Assembly: GCF_006007885.1 (NCBI RefSeq) | Contig: NZ_VCRO01000001.1 | Location: forward strand, 496,001 to 560,000 | Reading direction: 5' to 3' | Origin: Alteribacter natronophilus | GTDB lineage: Bacteria; Bacillota; Bacilli; Bacillales; Salisediminibacteriaceae | Length of the DNA: 64,000 nucleotides | In this document: in pieces, positions 1-8,601 of the stretch | Layout of the letters: every line of letters begins with the position of its first letter | Position numbering within the stretch: position 1 is the first letter of the stretch | Program-made: the position numbers and the translations under genes | Notes under the pieces: generated by a model | What the model was told of the DNA's origin: nothing | Seen by the model: the letters and a program-made list of their open reading frames with translations, nothing else | Databases searched by the model: none

Positions 1-1
1 T

Positions 2-241
2 TCGGACAGAAGCATTAGAACAATCCTGAACCGGCTTGTGGAGGATGCCTCACTCAAATCACGCATGAGTCCTCACGTGCTCCGGCATACATTTGCCACA
101 CATATGCTTAATGCAGGGGCTGATCTGAGAACCGTTCAGGAACTCCTCGGCCACAGCAGCCTGAGTGCAACACAGATCTATACTCATGTAACGACAGACC
201 GGCTTAAGGATACAATAACGAAGTTTCATCCCAGAGCTTAA
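2..241 (+). CDS. xerC: Tyrosine recombinase XerC/CodV, C-terminal part (5' end outside window)
   Basis: Only the last 79 residues are present; the reading frame is open to the left edge. It shows the C-terminal catalytic box of tyrosine recombinases: [10 protein letters not shown] with the catalytic Arg and His, then [15 protein letters not shown], holding the second catalytic His and the nucleophilic Tyr. XerC-type enzymes act with XerD at dif to resolve chromosome dimers before division. In B. subtilis the orthologue codV is the first gene of the codV-clpQ-clpY-codY operon, and the same genes follow here, which supports the XerC rather than XerD assignment. The missing N-terminal domain reflects the window edge, not a truncation in the genome. 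Confidence 0.9.
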   Translation, partial: SDRSIRTILNRLVEDASLKSRMSPHVLRHTFATHMLNAGADLRTVQELLGHSSLSATQIYTHVTTDRLKDTITKFHPRA

Positions 242-322
242 CCCGTTTTTAATATCTGCTCTGTTTTAATAAGTAACGGTTAACATATTTTAAAGCGGAT
301 CTACATGTCAGGAGGGTATTCA

Positions 323-871
323 ATGGATCAGATCAGGGGTACAACAATATTTGCCGTCCGCCATAACGGAACGGCTGCCATGGCCGGCGATGGCCAGGTC
401 ACATTCGGAAACGCGGTAGTGATGAAGCATACAGCCAAAAAAGTCCGCAGACTGTACAGAGGTAAAGTTGTTGCCGGGTTCGCAGGATCTGTTGCGGACG
501 CTTTTACTCTGTATGATAAATTCGAGACCAAGCTCGAGGAATACAGCGGAAATCTGCAGCGGGCAGCGGTTGAACTGGCGAAAGAGTGGCGGAGTGACCG
601 TGTTCTTCGTAAACTTGAGGCCATGCTTATCGTGATGGACGATACAAATCTCTACCTTATTGCCGGTACCGGGGAAGTGATCGAGCCTGATGACGGCATT
701 ATTGCCATCGGATCCGGGGGCAACTACGCTCTTGCTGCCGGAAGGGCGCTGAAAAAGCACGGTGATTCACTTACAGCAAAACAGCTTGCTGTTTCGGCTC
801 TGGAAGTTGCTTCGGATATCTGTGTGTATACAAACAATGAAATTATCGTAGAGGAAATACAGGAGCAGTAA
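323..871 (+). CDS. hslV: ATP-dependent protease proteolytic subunit HslV (ClpQ/CodW)
   Basis: Proteasome-like peptidase that forms a double hexamer capped by HslU. About 182 residues, the usual size. The TTIFAV segment (residues 7-12), AGDGQVTFG and the [14 protein letters not shown] segment are typical of the family. The ATG at 323 is chosen because an AGGAGG ribosome binding site lies at 308-313; an in-frame ATG at 305 would put that site inside the gene. With the 323 start the N-terminus is MDQIRGTT. B. subtilis ClpQ (MSSFHATT) is described as using an N-terminal Ser, and that Ser is not present here; the residue before the first Thr is Gly, as in self-processed Thr peptidases. The start and nucleophile should be treated as open. 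hslU follows 25 bases downstream. Confidence 0.93.
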   Translation: MDQIRGTTIFAVRHNGTAAMAGDGQVTFGNAVVMKHTAKKVRRLYRGKVVAGFAGSVADAFTLYDKFETKLEEYSGNLQRAAVELAKEWRSDRVLRKLEAMLIVMDDTNLYLIAGTGEVIEPDDGIIAIGSGGNYALAAGRALKKHGDSLTAKQLAVSALEVASDICVYTNNEIIVEEIQEQ

Positions 872-896
872 GCAGATCAAAAAGGAGGCAGACAGA

Positions 897-2294
897 ATGA
901 GTCAATCCTTTACACCTCGTCAAATTGTTGAACGGCTGGATCAGTATATTGTGGGACAGTCGGGAGCCAAGCGCTCTGTAGCGGTAGCGCTTCGGAACCG
1001 GTACAGAAGATCGAAGCTGGATGAAAGCATCCGCGATGAAATAACGCCGAAAAACATCCTCATGATCGGTCCTACGGGGGTCGGTAAGACCGAAATTGCG
1101 AGGCGTCTGGCAAAGCTTACGGGTGCCCCTTTCGTAAAAGTCGAAGCAACGAAATTTACTGAAGTCGGCTATGTGGGCAGGGATGTGGAGTCCATGGTGC
1201 GTGATCTTGTTGAAACCTCAATCAGAATAGAAAAGGATCAGCGTATGCAGAGCGTAAGGGATCAGGCCGAGCAGAATGCCAATGCCCGCCTTGTTGAACT
1301 GTTGGTACCATCCCGCAAAAAGGATGCAAACCACAAGAATCCGTTTGAAATGCTCTTTGGAGGGAATCAGGATAACCAGCAGGACACATCCGATCAGCAG
1401 GAAGAAGAAGGTATCAAGGACCGCAGAAAACGGACCGCACAGAAGCTTGCCATGGGAGAACTTGAAGATCATCATGTGTCTGTGGAAGTGGAAGAGCAGC
1501 AGGGAAACTTTATGGATATGTTCCAGGGGTCCGGTATGGAGCAGATGGGCATGAACATGCAGGATATGCTTGGGAACATGATGCCCAAAAAGAAAAAAAA
1601 GCGCCGTCTCACTGTAAAAGAGGCAAGAAAAGTGCTGACGGATGATGAGGCCCAGAAGCTCATCGACATGGACGAAGTCACACAGCAGGCGGTCATCCGG
1701 GCTGAACAGAACGGGATGATCTTTATCGACGAAATCGATAAGGTGGCAGGAAAAGGTCAGCAGCAGTCTGCCGATGTTTCCCGTGAAGGTGTCCAGCGCG
1801 ATATTCTTCCGATCGTGGAAGGCTCAACGGTGATGACAAAATACGGTCCGGTAAAAACAGATCACATGCTGTTCGTTGCTGCGGGAGCGTTTCACTTTTC
1901 AAAGCCTTCTGATCTCATTCCGGAACTTCAGGGGCGCTTTCCGATTCGTGTGGAGCTTTCCAGCTTGACTGTTGAGGATTTTGTCCGTATTCTTGTAGAG
2001 CCGGATAACGCTCTGATCAAACAATATAAGGCACTTCTTGAAACAGAAGGTATACATTTAAAATTTTCTGACGAAACTGTTCGTAAGATTGCCGAGATTG
2101 CAGCTAAAGTAAATGAAGAAACTGAAAATATCGGAGCACGCAGGCTCCACACAATTCTTGAGAGACTGCTTGAAGATCTGTCCTTTGAAGCATCGGACAT
2201 CAATCTTGAAGAAGTAGTGATCACACCTCAATACGTGGAAGAAAAACTCGAAAATGTGGCAAAGAACAGGGACTTGAGCCAATATATTCTATAG
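897..2294 (+). CDS. hslU: HslU (ClpY/CodX), ATPase subunit of HslVU protease
   Basis: AAA+ unfoldase that binds substrates and threads them into HslV. 465 residues, normal length. Walker [10 protein letters not shown] is at 58-66, the GYVGRD pore loop at 91-96 and Walker B MIFIDEID at 274-281; the Glu- and Met-rich I domain lies between (about 110-240). The C-terminus ends in RDLSQYIL, the tail that docks into HslV. The ATG follows an AAAGGAGG site. It lies between hslV and codY with gaps of only 25 and 12 bases, so the three are probably co-transcribed as in B. subtilis. Confidence 0.97.
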   Translation: MSQSFTPRQIVERLDQYIVGQSGAKRSVAVALRNRYRRSKLDESIRDEITPKNILMIGPTGVGKTEIARRLAKLTGAPFVKVEATKFTEVGYVGRDVESMVRDLVETSIRIEKDQRMQSVRDQAEQNANARLVELLVPSRKKDANHKNPFEMLFGGNQDNQQDTSDQQEEEGIKDRRKRTAQKLAMGELEDHHVSVEVEEQQGNFMDMFQGSGMEQMGMNMQDMLGNMMPKKKKKRRLTVKEARKVLTDDEAQKLIDMDEVTQQAVIRAEQNGMIFIDEIDKVAGKGQQQSADVSREGVQRDILPIVEGSTVMTKYGPVKTDHMLFVAAGAFHFSKPSDLIPELQGRFPIRVELSSLTVEDFVRILVEPDNALIKQYKALLETEGIHLKFSDETVRKIAEIAAKVNEETENIGARRLHTILERLLEDLSFEASDINLEEVVITPQYVEEKLENVAKNRDLSQYIL

Positions 2295-2306
2295 GGAGGA
2301 TCTACG

Positions 2307-3083
2307 ATGGATCTATTGACAAAAACAAGAAAAATTAATGAACTACTCCAGAAAACCGGAGGACAGTCGGTAAACTTCAAGGACGTAGCGGTCACTCTCC
2401 GTGATGTAATTGAAGCAAACACTTTTATTGTAAGCCGGCGCGGAAAGCTGCTTGGCTATGCTATCAAGCAGGAAATCGAAAACGAGCGTATGAAGCAGAT
2501 GCTGGAGGACCGTCAGTTTCCGGAAGAATACACATCCGGCCTTTTCAAAGTGGAGGAGACTTCCTCCAACCTTGATATAGACAGCGAATATACGGCGTTT
2601 CCGGTGGAGAACCGTGATCTTTTTGAGCAGGGTCTTACTACCATTGTACCAATTCAGGGGGGAGGCCAGCGTCTGGGGACACTGATCCTGGCCCGCCTGT
2701 CTGATTCTTTCGATGATGACGACCTTCTCCTTGCCGAGTATGGTTCGACAGTAGTAGGAATGGAAATTCTGCATGAAAAAACAGAGGAAATTGAACAGGA
2801 AGCCCGCTCCAAAGCAGTGGTGCAGATGGCGATCAGCTCCCTGTCCTACAGCGAACTGGAAGCTGTAGAGCACATCTTCGAGGAACTCGAAGGTAATGAG
2901 GGGCTGCTTGTTGCCAGTAAGATTGCCGACCGCGTGGGCATTACCCGCTCTGTTATCGTAAACGCCCTCCGTAAACTTGAAAGTGCCGGTGTAATTGAAT
3001 CCCGTTCCCTGGGAATGAAAGGTACGTACATTAAAGTACTCAACGATAAGTTCCTTGTTGAACTTGATAAACTTAAAAACTAA
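2307..3083 (+). CDS. codY: GTP-sensing global transcriptional repressor CodY
   Basis: Global nutritional regulator of low-GC Gram-positives, which binds DNA when loaded with GTP and branched-chain amino acids. 258 residues. The N-terminal GAF-like sensing domain covers about residues 1-155; the C-terminal winged helix-turn-helix is about 200-250, with the highly conserved stretch [20 protein letters not shown]. The gene is the last of the xerC-hslV-hslU-codY group and is followed by a strong terminator. In B. subtilis CodY represses the adjacent fla/che operon and hag; a possible weak binding half-site lies near 3393 upstream of flgB. Confidence 0.97.
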   Translation: MDLLTKTRKINELLQKTGGQSVNFKDVAVTLRDVIEANTFIVSRRGKLLGYAIKQEIENERMKQMLEDRQFPEEYTSGLFKVEETSSNLDIDSEYTAFPVENRDLFEQGLTTIVPIQGGGQRLGTLILARLSDSFDDDDLLLAEYGSTVVGMEILHEKTEEIEQEARSKAVVQMAISSLSYSELEAVEHIFEELEGNEGLLVASKIADRVGITRSVIVNALRKLESAGVIESRSLGMKGTYIKVLNDKFLVELDKLKN

Positions 3084-3127
3084 ACCATTGTTAAAAGCTG
3101 CTGGGACAAAGCTCAGCTAAATAGAAG

Positions 3128-3154
3128 GGCCCTCACCGTTGGTGAGGGCCTTTT
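3128..3154 (+). terminator. Rho-independent terminator after codY
   Basis: Perfect 10-bp GC-rich stem (3128-3137 with 3141-3150) with a 3-base loop, followed by TTTT and a T-rich stretch. It lies 45 bases after the codY stop and ends the hslVU-codY operon. Confidence 0.92.
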
Positions 3155-3176
3155 GCTTTGGGCAGTATTATATATG

Positions 3177-3374
3177 TATGTTGATTGTTCAAAAATACAC
3201 TCGCTTGCCGCGGGCAAGGCTTCAGCTAACCGGGGAGGTACTTCTGCTTCTTCCTCTGCAAGTTGAACTTCGAAGCTGTCTGCGTCGAAGCAGCTCGAAG
3301 CCTACACAGGGTGTAAACGCTCGCAGCTCTTGCTTTTCCCGCAGGCGTCTTGTGATTTTTGAACAATCAACATA
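3177..3374. repeat. Dispersed repeat copy A, 198 bp, bounded by perfect 20-bp terminal inverted repeats
   Basis: Positions 3177-3196 and 3355-3374 are perfect 20-base inverted copies of each other (TATGTTGATTGTTCAAAAAT). Between them lies, on the - strand, a core closely similar to sequences at about 49.8, 50.0 and 63.7 kb. Shared blocks include GCGAGCGTTTACA, CTTCGAGCTGCTTCGACGCA, GCAGAGGAAGAAGCA and TGCCCGCGG. No protein is encoded and no clear target-site duplication is visible. The layout resembles a small non-autonomous mobile element or a long cruciform. Repeats with this kind of core occur in intergenic regions of many Bacillaceae (from memory), but I know of no proven function. Confidence 0.75.
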
Positions 3375-3812
3375 CCTTAATTTATTTTAATATATTTTCT
3401 GAACGCCGGCTTTTTGGGAACGCAAATTCATCATATCCGAGCATTCCCTGAAACTTCTGACCTTGTTTTCACGCGGTGTGAGAACGAGAAAGGTAATGAG
3501 CCAAAAGTCACGAAGGGAAACAGCAGAAGTTCCCCTCTCCGGACCTTCAGACAGAATGCGCAAAGCTTACGGATCTCTTTCCCTGCAATACTGAATGTTT
3601 GTAATTACGCGCTTTGTCTGCTTCAGGTTAACACCATCTCCTGGGCTCTATGTTTACCGGGACAGCAAATTAGGTCTTTTTTACACAAAATAATGCATTT
3701 CTCTACACCGTTAGACAATACCTGGTTCTTTCTATAAAATACGACTAGGTAGAAGGTTTAAATATTTCTGCAATTCCGGAGATGATATTACATTTAAGGA
3801 TGTGCTGATGTA
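3375..3812 (+). other. Long intergenic region upstream of the flagellar operon
   Basis: About 440 bases without a convincing gene. An open frame at 3414-3737 has no ribosome binding site, no recognisable domain and unusual composition, so I do not call it. The stretch is A/T-rich near 3375-3405 and 3660-3790. It holds the proposed SigA promoter of the fla operon (3712-3740) and a weak CodY-like half-site at 3393-3407 (ATTTTCTGAA matches one half of the CodY consensus). Confidence 0.6.
3712..3740 (+). promoter_or_regulatory. Probable SigA promoter of the flagellar operon
   Basis: -35 TAGACA (3712-3717), 17-base spacer, -10 TAAAAT (3735-3740), about 70 bases before flgB. It is the best SigA-like match between the repeat element and flgB. 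I found no convincing SigD promoter (TAAA-N15-GCCGATAT) here. Confidence 0.5.
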
Positions 3813-4214
3813 ATGGATATATTAAATAATTCAACCAACCGGCTTCTTGAATCGGCGCTGAATGCTTCCATGACCCGTCAGCGTACGATATCGAACAACA
3901 TAGCAAACGCAGATACACCAAACTACAAGGCCAGGAGGACTGTTTTCGGGAATGAGCTCTCGAAAGCGTCGGGGCGCCTGGAAATGGAAGCGAACCGGAC
4001 GGATCACCGTCATCTTCAATTCGGGGGAAATCCCCGGGGGGATGCAGTCGTAGTGAGAGATGGATCCACAGTCATGAACAATAACGGCAATAATGTGGAT
4101 ATGGATCGGGAAATGGCAAAACTTGCTGAAAATCAGCTTTACTACCAGGCGATTTCCGACAGAATGCACGGAAGATTTCAATCCGTTCAGACTGTACTCG
4201 GCAAAGGGAGGTAA
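3813..4214 (+). CDS. flgB: Flagellar basal-body rod protein FlgB
   Basis: Proximal rod subunit, exported through the flagellar type III gate. 133 residues, normal size. The N-terminal rod signature is present (ISNNIANADTPNYKARR, residues about 27-43), and the C-terminal helix supplies the other half of the coiled coil that packs the rod. First gene of the fla operon, with flgC 5 bases downstream. An AAGGATG element at 3797-3803 serves as ribosome binding site. Confidence 0.95.
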   Translation: MDILNNSTNRLLESALNASMTRQRTISNNIANADTPNYKARRTVFGNELSKASGRLEMEANRTDHRHLQFGGNPRGDAVVVRDGSTVMNNNGNNVDMDREMAKLAENQLYYQAISDRMHGRFQSVQTVLGKGR

Positions 4215-4219
4215 TGAGA

Positions 4220-4660
4220 ATGTTTCATGGAATGAATATTTCTGCTTCCGCACTGACTGCCCAGCGGCTTAGAATGGATGTTACTTCTGCTAATATGGCA
4301 AATGCCGATTCCACGAGAGGGAGACTGGTAGAAGGTGAATGGGAGCCGTACAGGAGAAAAATGACTGTCATGGAAGCGGGCGGGGATTCGTTTGCAAACC
4401 ATCTGACGCGGGCAAAAGGTACTTCAGACGGAAACGGGGTAAAAGTCACCGGAATTGTCGAAGATCAGACCCCTTTTAAACAGGTGTATAACCCCGAACA
4501 CCCGGATGCAGGTGAGGATGGGTATGTAGCCATGCCCAATGTGGATCCACTCAAGGAAATGGTTGACATGATGAATGCCACCAGGGCATATGAAGCGAAC
4601 GTAACCGCTCTGGACGCACATAAAAATATGCTTATGAAAGCAATGGAAATTGGCAGATAA
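4220..4660 (+). CDS. flgC: Flagellar basal-body rod protein FlgC
   Basis: Rod subunit next to FlgB. 146 residues from the ATG at 4220, chosen because GGGAGG at 4206-4211 is correctly spaced for it; the ATG at 4214 overlaps the flgB stop and lies too close to the Shine-Dalgarno. The N-terminus (MNISASALTAQRLRMDVTSANMANAD) has the rod signature, with Met in place of the common Ile/Leu in the N-I-A-N motif. The C-terminal DMMNATRAYEANVTAL block is typical of the family. Confidence 0.95.
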   Translation: MFHGMNISASALTAQRLRMDVTSANMANADSTRGRLVEGEWEPYRRKMTVMEAGGDSFANHLTRAKGTSDGNGVKVTGIVEDQTPFKQVYNPEHPDAGEDGYVAMPNVDPLKEMVDMMNATRAYEANVTALDAHKNMLMKAMEIGR

Positions 4661-4683
4661 AACAAGGAAAGAGGGAAAGCAGT

Positions 4684-4989
4684 ATGGATCCAGTTATGAA
4701 AACCGGTGCTTCTGTCATGGCACCTCTCACCAGTCAGATAAGACAGCCGGTCTCGGCCGGAGATAAAGGGGAGTCCTTTTCTTCCTGGCTTAACGGCGCG
4801 ATTGGTGATGTAAACCAGAAGCAGATTGATTCCCAGGACATGACGGCAAAACTTGTCCGAGGCGAAAACGTCGATCTACATAATGTGATGATTACCTCCC
4901 AGAAGGCAGGCATCGCCCTTCAGACCACTGTCGAAGTACGTGATAAGGCAATTGAGGCCTACCAGGAAATGATGCGCATGCAGGTGTGA
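4684..4989 (+). CDS. fliE: Flagellar hook-basal body protein FliE
   Basis: Adapter between the MS ring and the rod. 101 residues. The C-terminal two thirds carry the conserved FliE pattern, including VDLHNVMITSQKAGIALQTT and ending in AYQEMMRMQV. It closes the flgB-flgC-fliE cluster; a 237-base gap then precedes fliF, much wider than the few bases between most other genes of this operon. Confidence 0.95.
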   Translation: MDPVMKTGASVMAPLTSQIRQPVSAGDKGESFSSWLNGAIGDVNQKQIDSQDMTAKLVRGENVDLHNVMITSQKAGIALQTTVEVRDKAIEAYQEMMRMQV

Positions 4990-5056
4990 CCTGTAAGTAC
5001 ATAAACGGATCGTGAACCGAAGCATCGGCCTCTTGGTTTCTTTACCTACATATTCG

Positions 5057-5079
5057 CCCCTGAAAAATGATTTCAGGGG
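5057..5079 (+). terminator. Hairpin between fliE and fliF (weak terminator or processing site)
   Basis: Perfect 9-bp stem (CCCCTGAAA at 5057-5065 with 5071-5079) and 5-base loop, followed only by a short, broken T tract (GTCTTT). It may attenuate transcription or stabilise the flgBC-fliE mRNA 3' end. The following 5100-5226 is A/T-rich, and a second promoter there cannot be excluded. Confidence 0.45.
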
Positions 5080-5226
5080 GTCTTTCACGGTATTTATCGG
5101 ATAAAACTCTGCAATTGTTAAGCAATTATAAAAAATTTACAAATTTATTTCCTGAAATAATGTCAGTTTTTCCGGTAACCTGCCGGAGAACGGCGGGAAA
5201 TTAGGAAAAAGAATCAGGGAGGAGCC

Positions 5227-6816
5227 ATGAACGAAACAATTACAGCATGGAAAAGCAGGACCATGGAAATGTGGTCTTCGCGCACCAAAAAAGAAAAAGG
5301 AATTCTGGCAGGCTCCGTCCTTCTGGGAGCCGTTCTCCTGATTGGATTATTAATGTTTACAATGAGGACCTCCTACGCCCCTTTATATACAAATCTCACT
5401 GCCCAGGAAACAGGTGAGGTAAAAGCCACGCTGGATGCGAGGGGAGTGGATTCCCGTATTGACGAGTCCGGTTCTGTCATAAAAGTGCCGTCAGGGATGG
5501 TGGATGAATTAAAGGTTGAACTGGCCGCGGAAGGCCTGCCACGTTCCGGATCGATTGACTACAGTTCGTTCCAGGAAAACATGGGGTTTGGGACCACAGA
5601 TAAGGAATTCAGCGTTATTGAACGGGGACTGATTCAATCTGAACTGGAGAACCTGATTCGCGGTATAGACGGCGTGCAGTCCGCACAGGTTATGGTGACC
5701 ATGCCGGAAGCGAGCCATTGGCTGCACGGGGAAGAGCGGTCAGCGTCTGCATCGGTCATCCTTCACCTGACTCCAGGGTCTGCTCTTCAGCAGGAGCAGG
5801 TCAGGGCCCTTTACCACCTCGTTTCCAGAAGTGTGCCTGACCTTCCGGAAGAAAACATTGTGATGATGGACCAGATGTCCAGGTACTATGAATATGAGGA
5901 TACTGCTAACAGCAATACAGCGCTGTCTGCGTACGAGCAGCAGCGGCAGATAAGGCAGGATGTAGAACGTGACATTCAGCGTCAGCTCCAGCAGATGCTC
6001 GGAACCATGATGGGGCCGGATAAAGTGCTGGTTTCGGTTTCAACTGACATTGATTTCACTAAAGAGAACAGACTGGAGGAACTTGTCACACCGGTGGATG
6101 AAGAAAACATGGAAGGGCTGGCAGTGAGTGTGGAACGGATCACGGAAACCTACACCGGCAATGAACCTGACGAAGCTGGAGTTGACGGCACCGGAGAAAC
6201 CGATATTCCCGGCTATCCCGGTCTCACTGATTCAGGTGAAGGGGATTACGAGCGGATTGAAGAGCGGATCAATCACGATTTTAACCGGGTTACACGGGAA
6301 ATCGAGGAAAGTCCCTACCAGGTGATGGATCTCGGTATTCAGGTGATGGTGGAACCGCCGGACCCTGAAGATCCTCTTTCCCTTCCGCAGGAACGGCTGG
6401 ATGATATTACAGAGATTCTGAGTCAGGTCGTGAGGACTTCCATCTCCAACGATGTTCTCGCCCAGTGGGAGGAAAATGAGATCGAGGAACGGATTTTTGT
6501 ATCAGCCCAGCCGTTTACAGGAAACACACCGCCTGGGGAGAGCCCCCGTACCGCATTTTCGTGGTGGTCATGGGTGATTCCGGCTGTACTTGCCGTGGCT
6601 GTCGCTGTACTCGTGGTCATGCTTCTGAAGCGGAGAAAGGCAGTTGAGGAGTCTGATAGAAGCATCCTCATGGAGAACGAAACCACTGCACAGGAACAGC
6701 TTGGTGCAGCCCGGGATTCAGAAGAAGTGGCGAGGAGAAAGCAGCTGGAAAAACTGGCAAAGGAAAAGCCGGAGGAGTTTTCAAAACTCGTAAGAACCTG
6801 GCTTTCGGAAGAATAG
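5227..6816 (+). CDS. fliF: Flagellar MS-ring protein FliF
   Basis: Forms the membrane MS ring on which rod, C-ring and export gate assemble. 529 residues. There is a transmembrane segment near residues 26-46 (GILAGSVLLGAVLLIGLLMF), a periplasmic ring-building domain (YscJ/FliF-like, about 50-220), a long acidic Gly/Asp-rich loop, a second membrane segment near 445-467, and a cytoplasmic tail ending in KLVRTWLSEE that binds FliG. An AGGGAGGAG site precedes the ATG. fliG starts 10 bases after the stop. Confidence 0.97.
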   Translation: MNETITAWKSRTMEMWSSRTKKEKGILAGSVLLGAVLLIGLLMFTMRTSYAPLYTNLTAQETGEVKATLDARGVDSRIDESGSVIKVPSGMVDELKVELAAEGLPRSGSIDYSSFQENMGFGTTDKEFSVIERGLIQSELENLIRGIDGVQSAQVMVTMPEASHWLHGEERSASASVILHLTPGSALQQEQVRALYHLVSRSVPDLPEENIVMMDQMSRYYEYEDTANSNTALSAYEQQRQIRQDVERDIQRQLQQMLGTMMGPDKVLVSVSTDIDFTKENRLEELVTPVDEENMEGLAVSVERITETYTGNEPDEAGVDGTGETDIPGYPGLTDSGEGDYERIEERINHDFNRVTREIEESPYQVMDLGIQVMVEPPDPEDPLSLPQERLDDITEILSQVVRTSISNDVLAQWEENEIEERIFVSAQPFTGNTPPGESPRTAFSWWSWVIPAVLAVAVAVLVVMLLKRRKAVEESDRSILMENETTAQEQLGAARDSEEVARRKQLEKLAKEKPEEFSKLVRTWLSEE

Positions 6817-6826
6817 GAGGATCGGT

Positions 6827-7837
6827 ATGACAGATGACAAAAAACTTACGGGGAAACAGAAAGCCGCTGTCCTCCTGATATCTCTCGGTCCGGATGTTTC
6901 CGCCAGCGTATACAAGCACCTTACGGAAGAGGAAATTGAGGATCTCACGCTTGAAATTTCCAACGTCAGGAAAGTAAATTCAACGACTAAAGAATACGTT
7001 CTTACACAATTTCACCAGATGGCGAAAGCGCAGGACTACATATCCCAGGGCGGGATCGGATATGCAAAAGATGTACTGGAAAAAGCGCTCGGTGAAAAAG
7101 AGGCAATGTCCATTATAAACCGCCTTACTTCAACACTTCAGGTGAAGCCGTTTGATTTTGCCAGAAAGGCTGATCCGGGACAGATCAGGAACTTTATACA
7201 AAATGAGCATCCACAGACGATCGCGCTCATTCTCTCCTATCTTGAAAGTGAGCAGTCCGGCCAGGTTCTGTCCTCGCTTCCTCAGCACGTACAGGCTGAT
7301 GTAGCAAGGAGGATTGCAACTATGGAAGGGACAACGCCAGAAATTATAAGCGAAGTGGAAGCCATTCTCGAGCAGAAGCTCAGTGCCACTGTGACTCAGG
7401 ATTATACAAAAGCCGGTGGTGTTGAAAGTGTTGTGGAAGTTCTGAACAGCGTGGACCGTACAACTGAGCGGACGATCCTTGACAGCCTCGAAATTAAGGA
7501 TCCCGAACTTGCAGAGGAAATCAAGAAGCGCATGTTTGTATTTGAGGATATTGTAACGCTTGATAACCGCTCCATCCAGCGGATTATACGTGATGTGGAG
7601 AATGAAGATCTGCAGCTTTCCCTTAAAGTCGCTTCTGATGAAGTGAAAGAAACACTGTTTGGGAACATGTCCCAGCGCATGGCGGAAAACTTTAAAGAGG
7701 AAATGGAATACCTCGGTCCTGTGAGACTTAAGGATGTGGAGGAAGCCCAGACGCGGATTGTTACGGTGATCAGACATCTTGAAGAAACCGGGGAGATCGT
7801 CATTGCCCGCGGCGGAGGAGATGATGTGATTGTCTAG
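6827..7837 (+). CDS. fliG: Flagellar motor switch protein FliG
   Basis: C-ring component that contacts both FliF and the stators and generates torque. 336 residues. The N-terminal FliF-binding domain begins KLTGKQKAAVLLISLG. The middle domain has the EHPQTIAL motif (about residue 126), which contacts FliM. The C-terminal domain holds the charged torque helix (LDNRSIQRIIRDVENEDL, about 244-261). The protein looks intact, in contrast to its partners FliM and FliY. The next gene overlaps its end by 8 bases. Confidence 0.97.
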   Translation: MTDDKKLTGKQKAAVLLISLGPDVSASVYKHLTEEEIEDLTLEISNVRKVNSTTKEYVLTQFHQMAKAQDYISQGGIGYAKDVLEKALGEKEAMSIINRLTSTLQVKPFDFARKADPGQIRNFIQNEHPQTIALILSYLESEQSGQVLSSLPQHVQADVARRIATMEGTTPEIISEVEAILEQKLSATVTQDYTKAGGVESVVEVLNSVDRTTERTILDSLEIKDPELAEEIKKRMFVFEDIVTLDNRSIQRIIRDVENEDLQLSLKVASDEVKETLFGNMSQRMAENFKEEMEYLGPVRLKDVEEAQTRIVTVIRHLEETGEIVIARGGGDDVIV

Positions 7838-8600
7838 CATTGTAAAGAATCTGCCCTGCAGATCTTCCGGGAGAGTTATTTCAATTAAACAGATGGAAGT
7901 GAAAACCGGTCTCACGGAAGAGGCTGATACTGAGAAAGACAATGCCCGGAATCTGTCTTTGGAAAACGCCGGGGAGATTTTAAACAGGGCACGTGAGGAA
8001 GCGGGAAAACTGATCAGGGATGCTGAAGCAAAGGCAGCTGAAACCGAGAAGCAGATCGAGCAGACACTGGAAACTGCCAGGAGGGATGCACAGCTGCAGT
8101 ATGAGGAAAGCAGGAAGAAGGGTTTTACAGAAGGGTTTGAAGACGGCAGAAAAGAAGGACTGGCGTCATGTGACGGTCTTTATGCGCAGGCCAGGGAGAC
8201 AGTGGTTCAGTCGAAAGGCGATTACCGGAAAAAACTCACAGAGGCGGAGCCGGTTCTTCTTGAACTGGCCGCAGCTGTTTCAAAGAAAATAATCGGTGAA
8301 GCTCTGGGGCAGAACGGTAACTGGATCCGTTTTGTCCAGACAGCGGTTGACGAGGTGAGGGAAAGACAGGAGATTTCCATTTACGTTCACCCCGGCCGCT
8401 ATGAACAGACTCTGCTTCATAAGCACGAATTTGAACAGATTGCGGCCAGAACCGATGAAGTGTTTGTTTACCCCGACCCTTCACTTCCCGACGATGGATG
8501 TGTCCTTGAAACCGAGAGCGGCAAGGTGGATGCAGGAGTAGACAGTCAGCTCTCGGAACTGAAAAACCAGCTGCATCAGCTTCTTGAAAAAGGGGATTAG
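7830..8600 (+). CDS. fliH: Flagellar export regulator FliH
   Basis: Stator-like dimer that tethers the FliI ATPase at the export gate. 256 residues, starting at TTG 7830, nine bases after GGAGGAG and overlapping the end of fliG. The first half (about 40-115) is a long Ala/Glu/Lys/Arg-rich coiled coil. The second half is the FliH/HrpE-type domain, with AAAVSKKIIGEAL (about 147-159) and VFVYPDPSLPDDGCVLETESG near the C-terminus. Position between fliG and fliI supports the call. Confidence 0.93.
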   Translation: MSSIVKNLPCRSSGRVISIKQMEVKTGLTEEADTEKDNARNLSLENAGEILNRAREEAGKLIRDAEAKAAETEKQIEQTLETARRDAQLQYEESRKKGFTEGFEDGRKEGLASCDGLYAQARETVVQSKGDYRKKLTEAEPVLLELAAAVSKKIIGEALGQNGNWIRFVQTAVDEVRERQEISIYVHPGRYEQTLLHKHEFEQIAARTDEVFVYPDPSLPDDGCVLETESGKVDAGVDSQLSELKNQLHQLLEKGD

Positions 8601-8601
8601 A

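Noticed and set aside
3414-3737. 107-codon open frame upstream of flgB
   Set aside because: No ribosome binding site, no recognisable domain, biased composition, and it lies in a promoter region.
7130-7942. 270-codon open frame on the - strand across fliG
   Set aside because: Shadow of the real gene; similar long antisense frames occur across hslV, flhA, rseP, proS, polC and infB and none carries a known domain or binding site.
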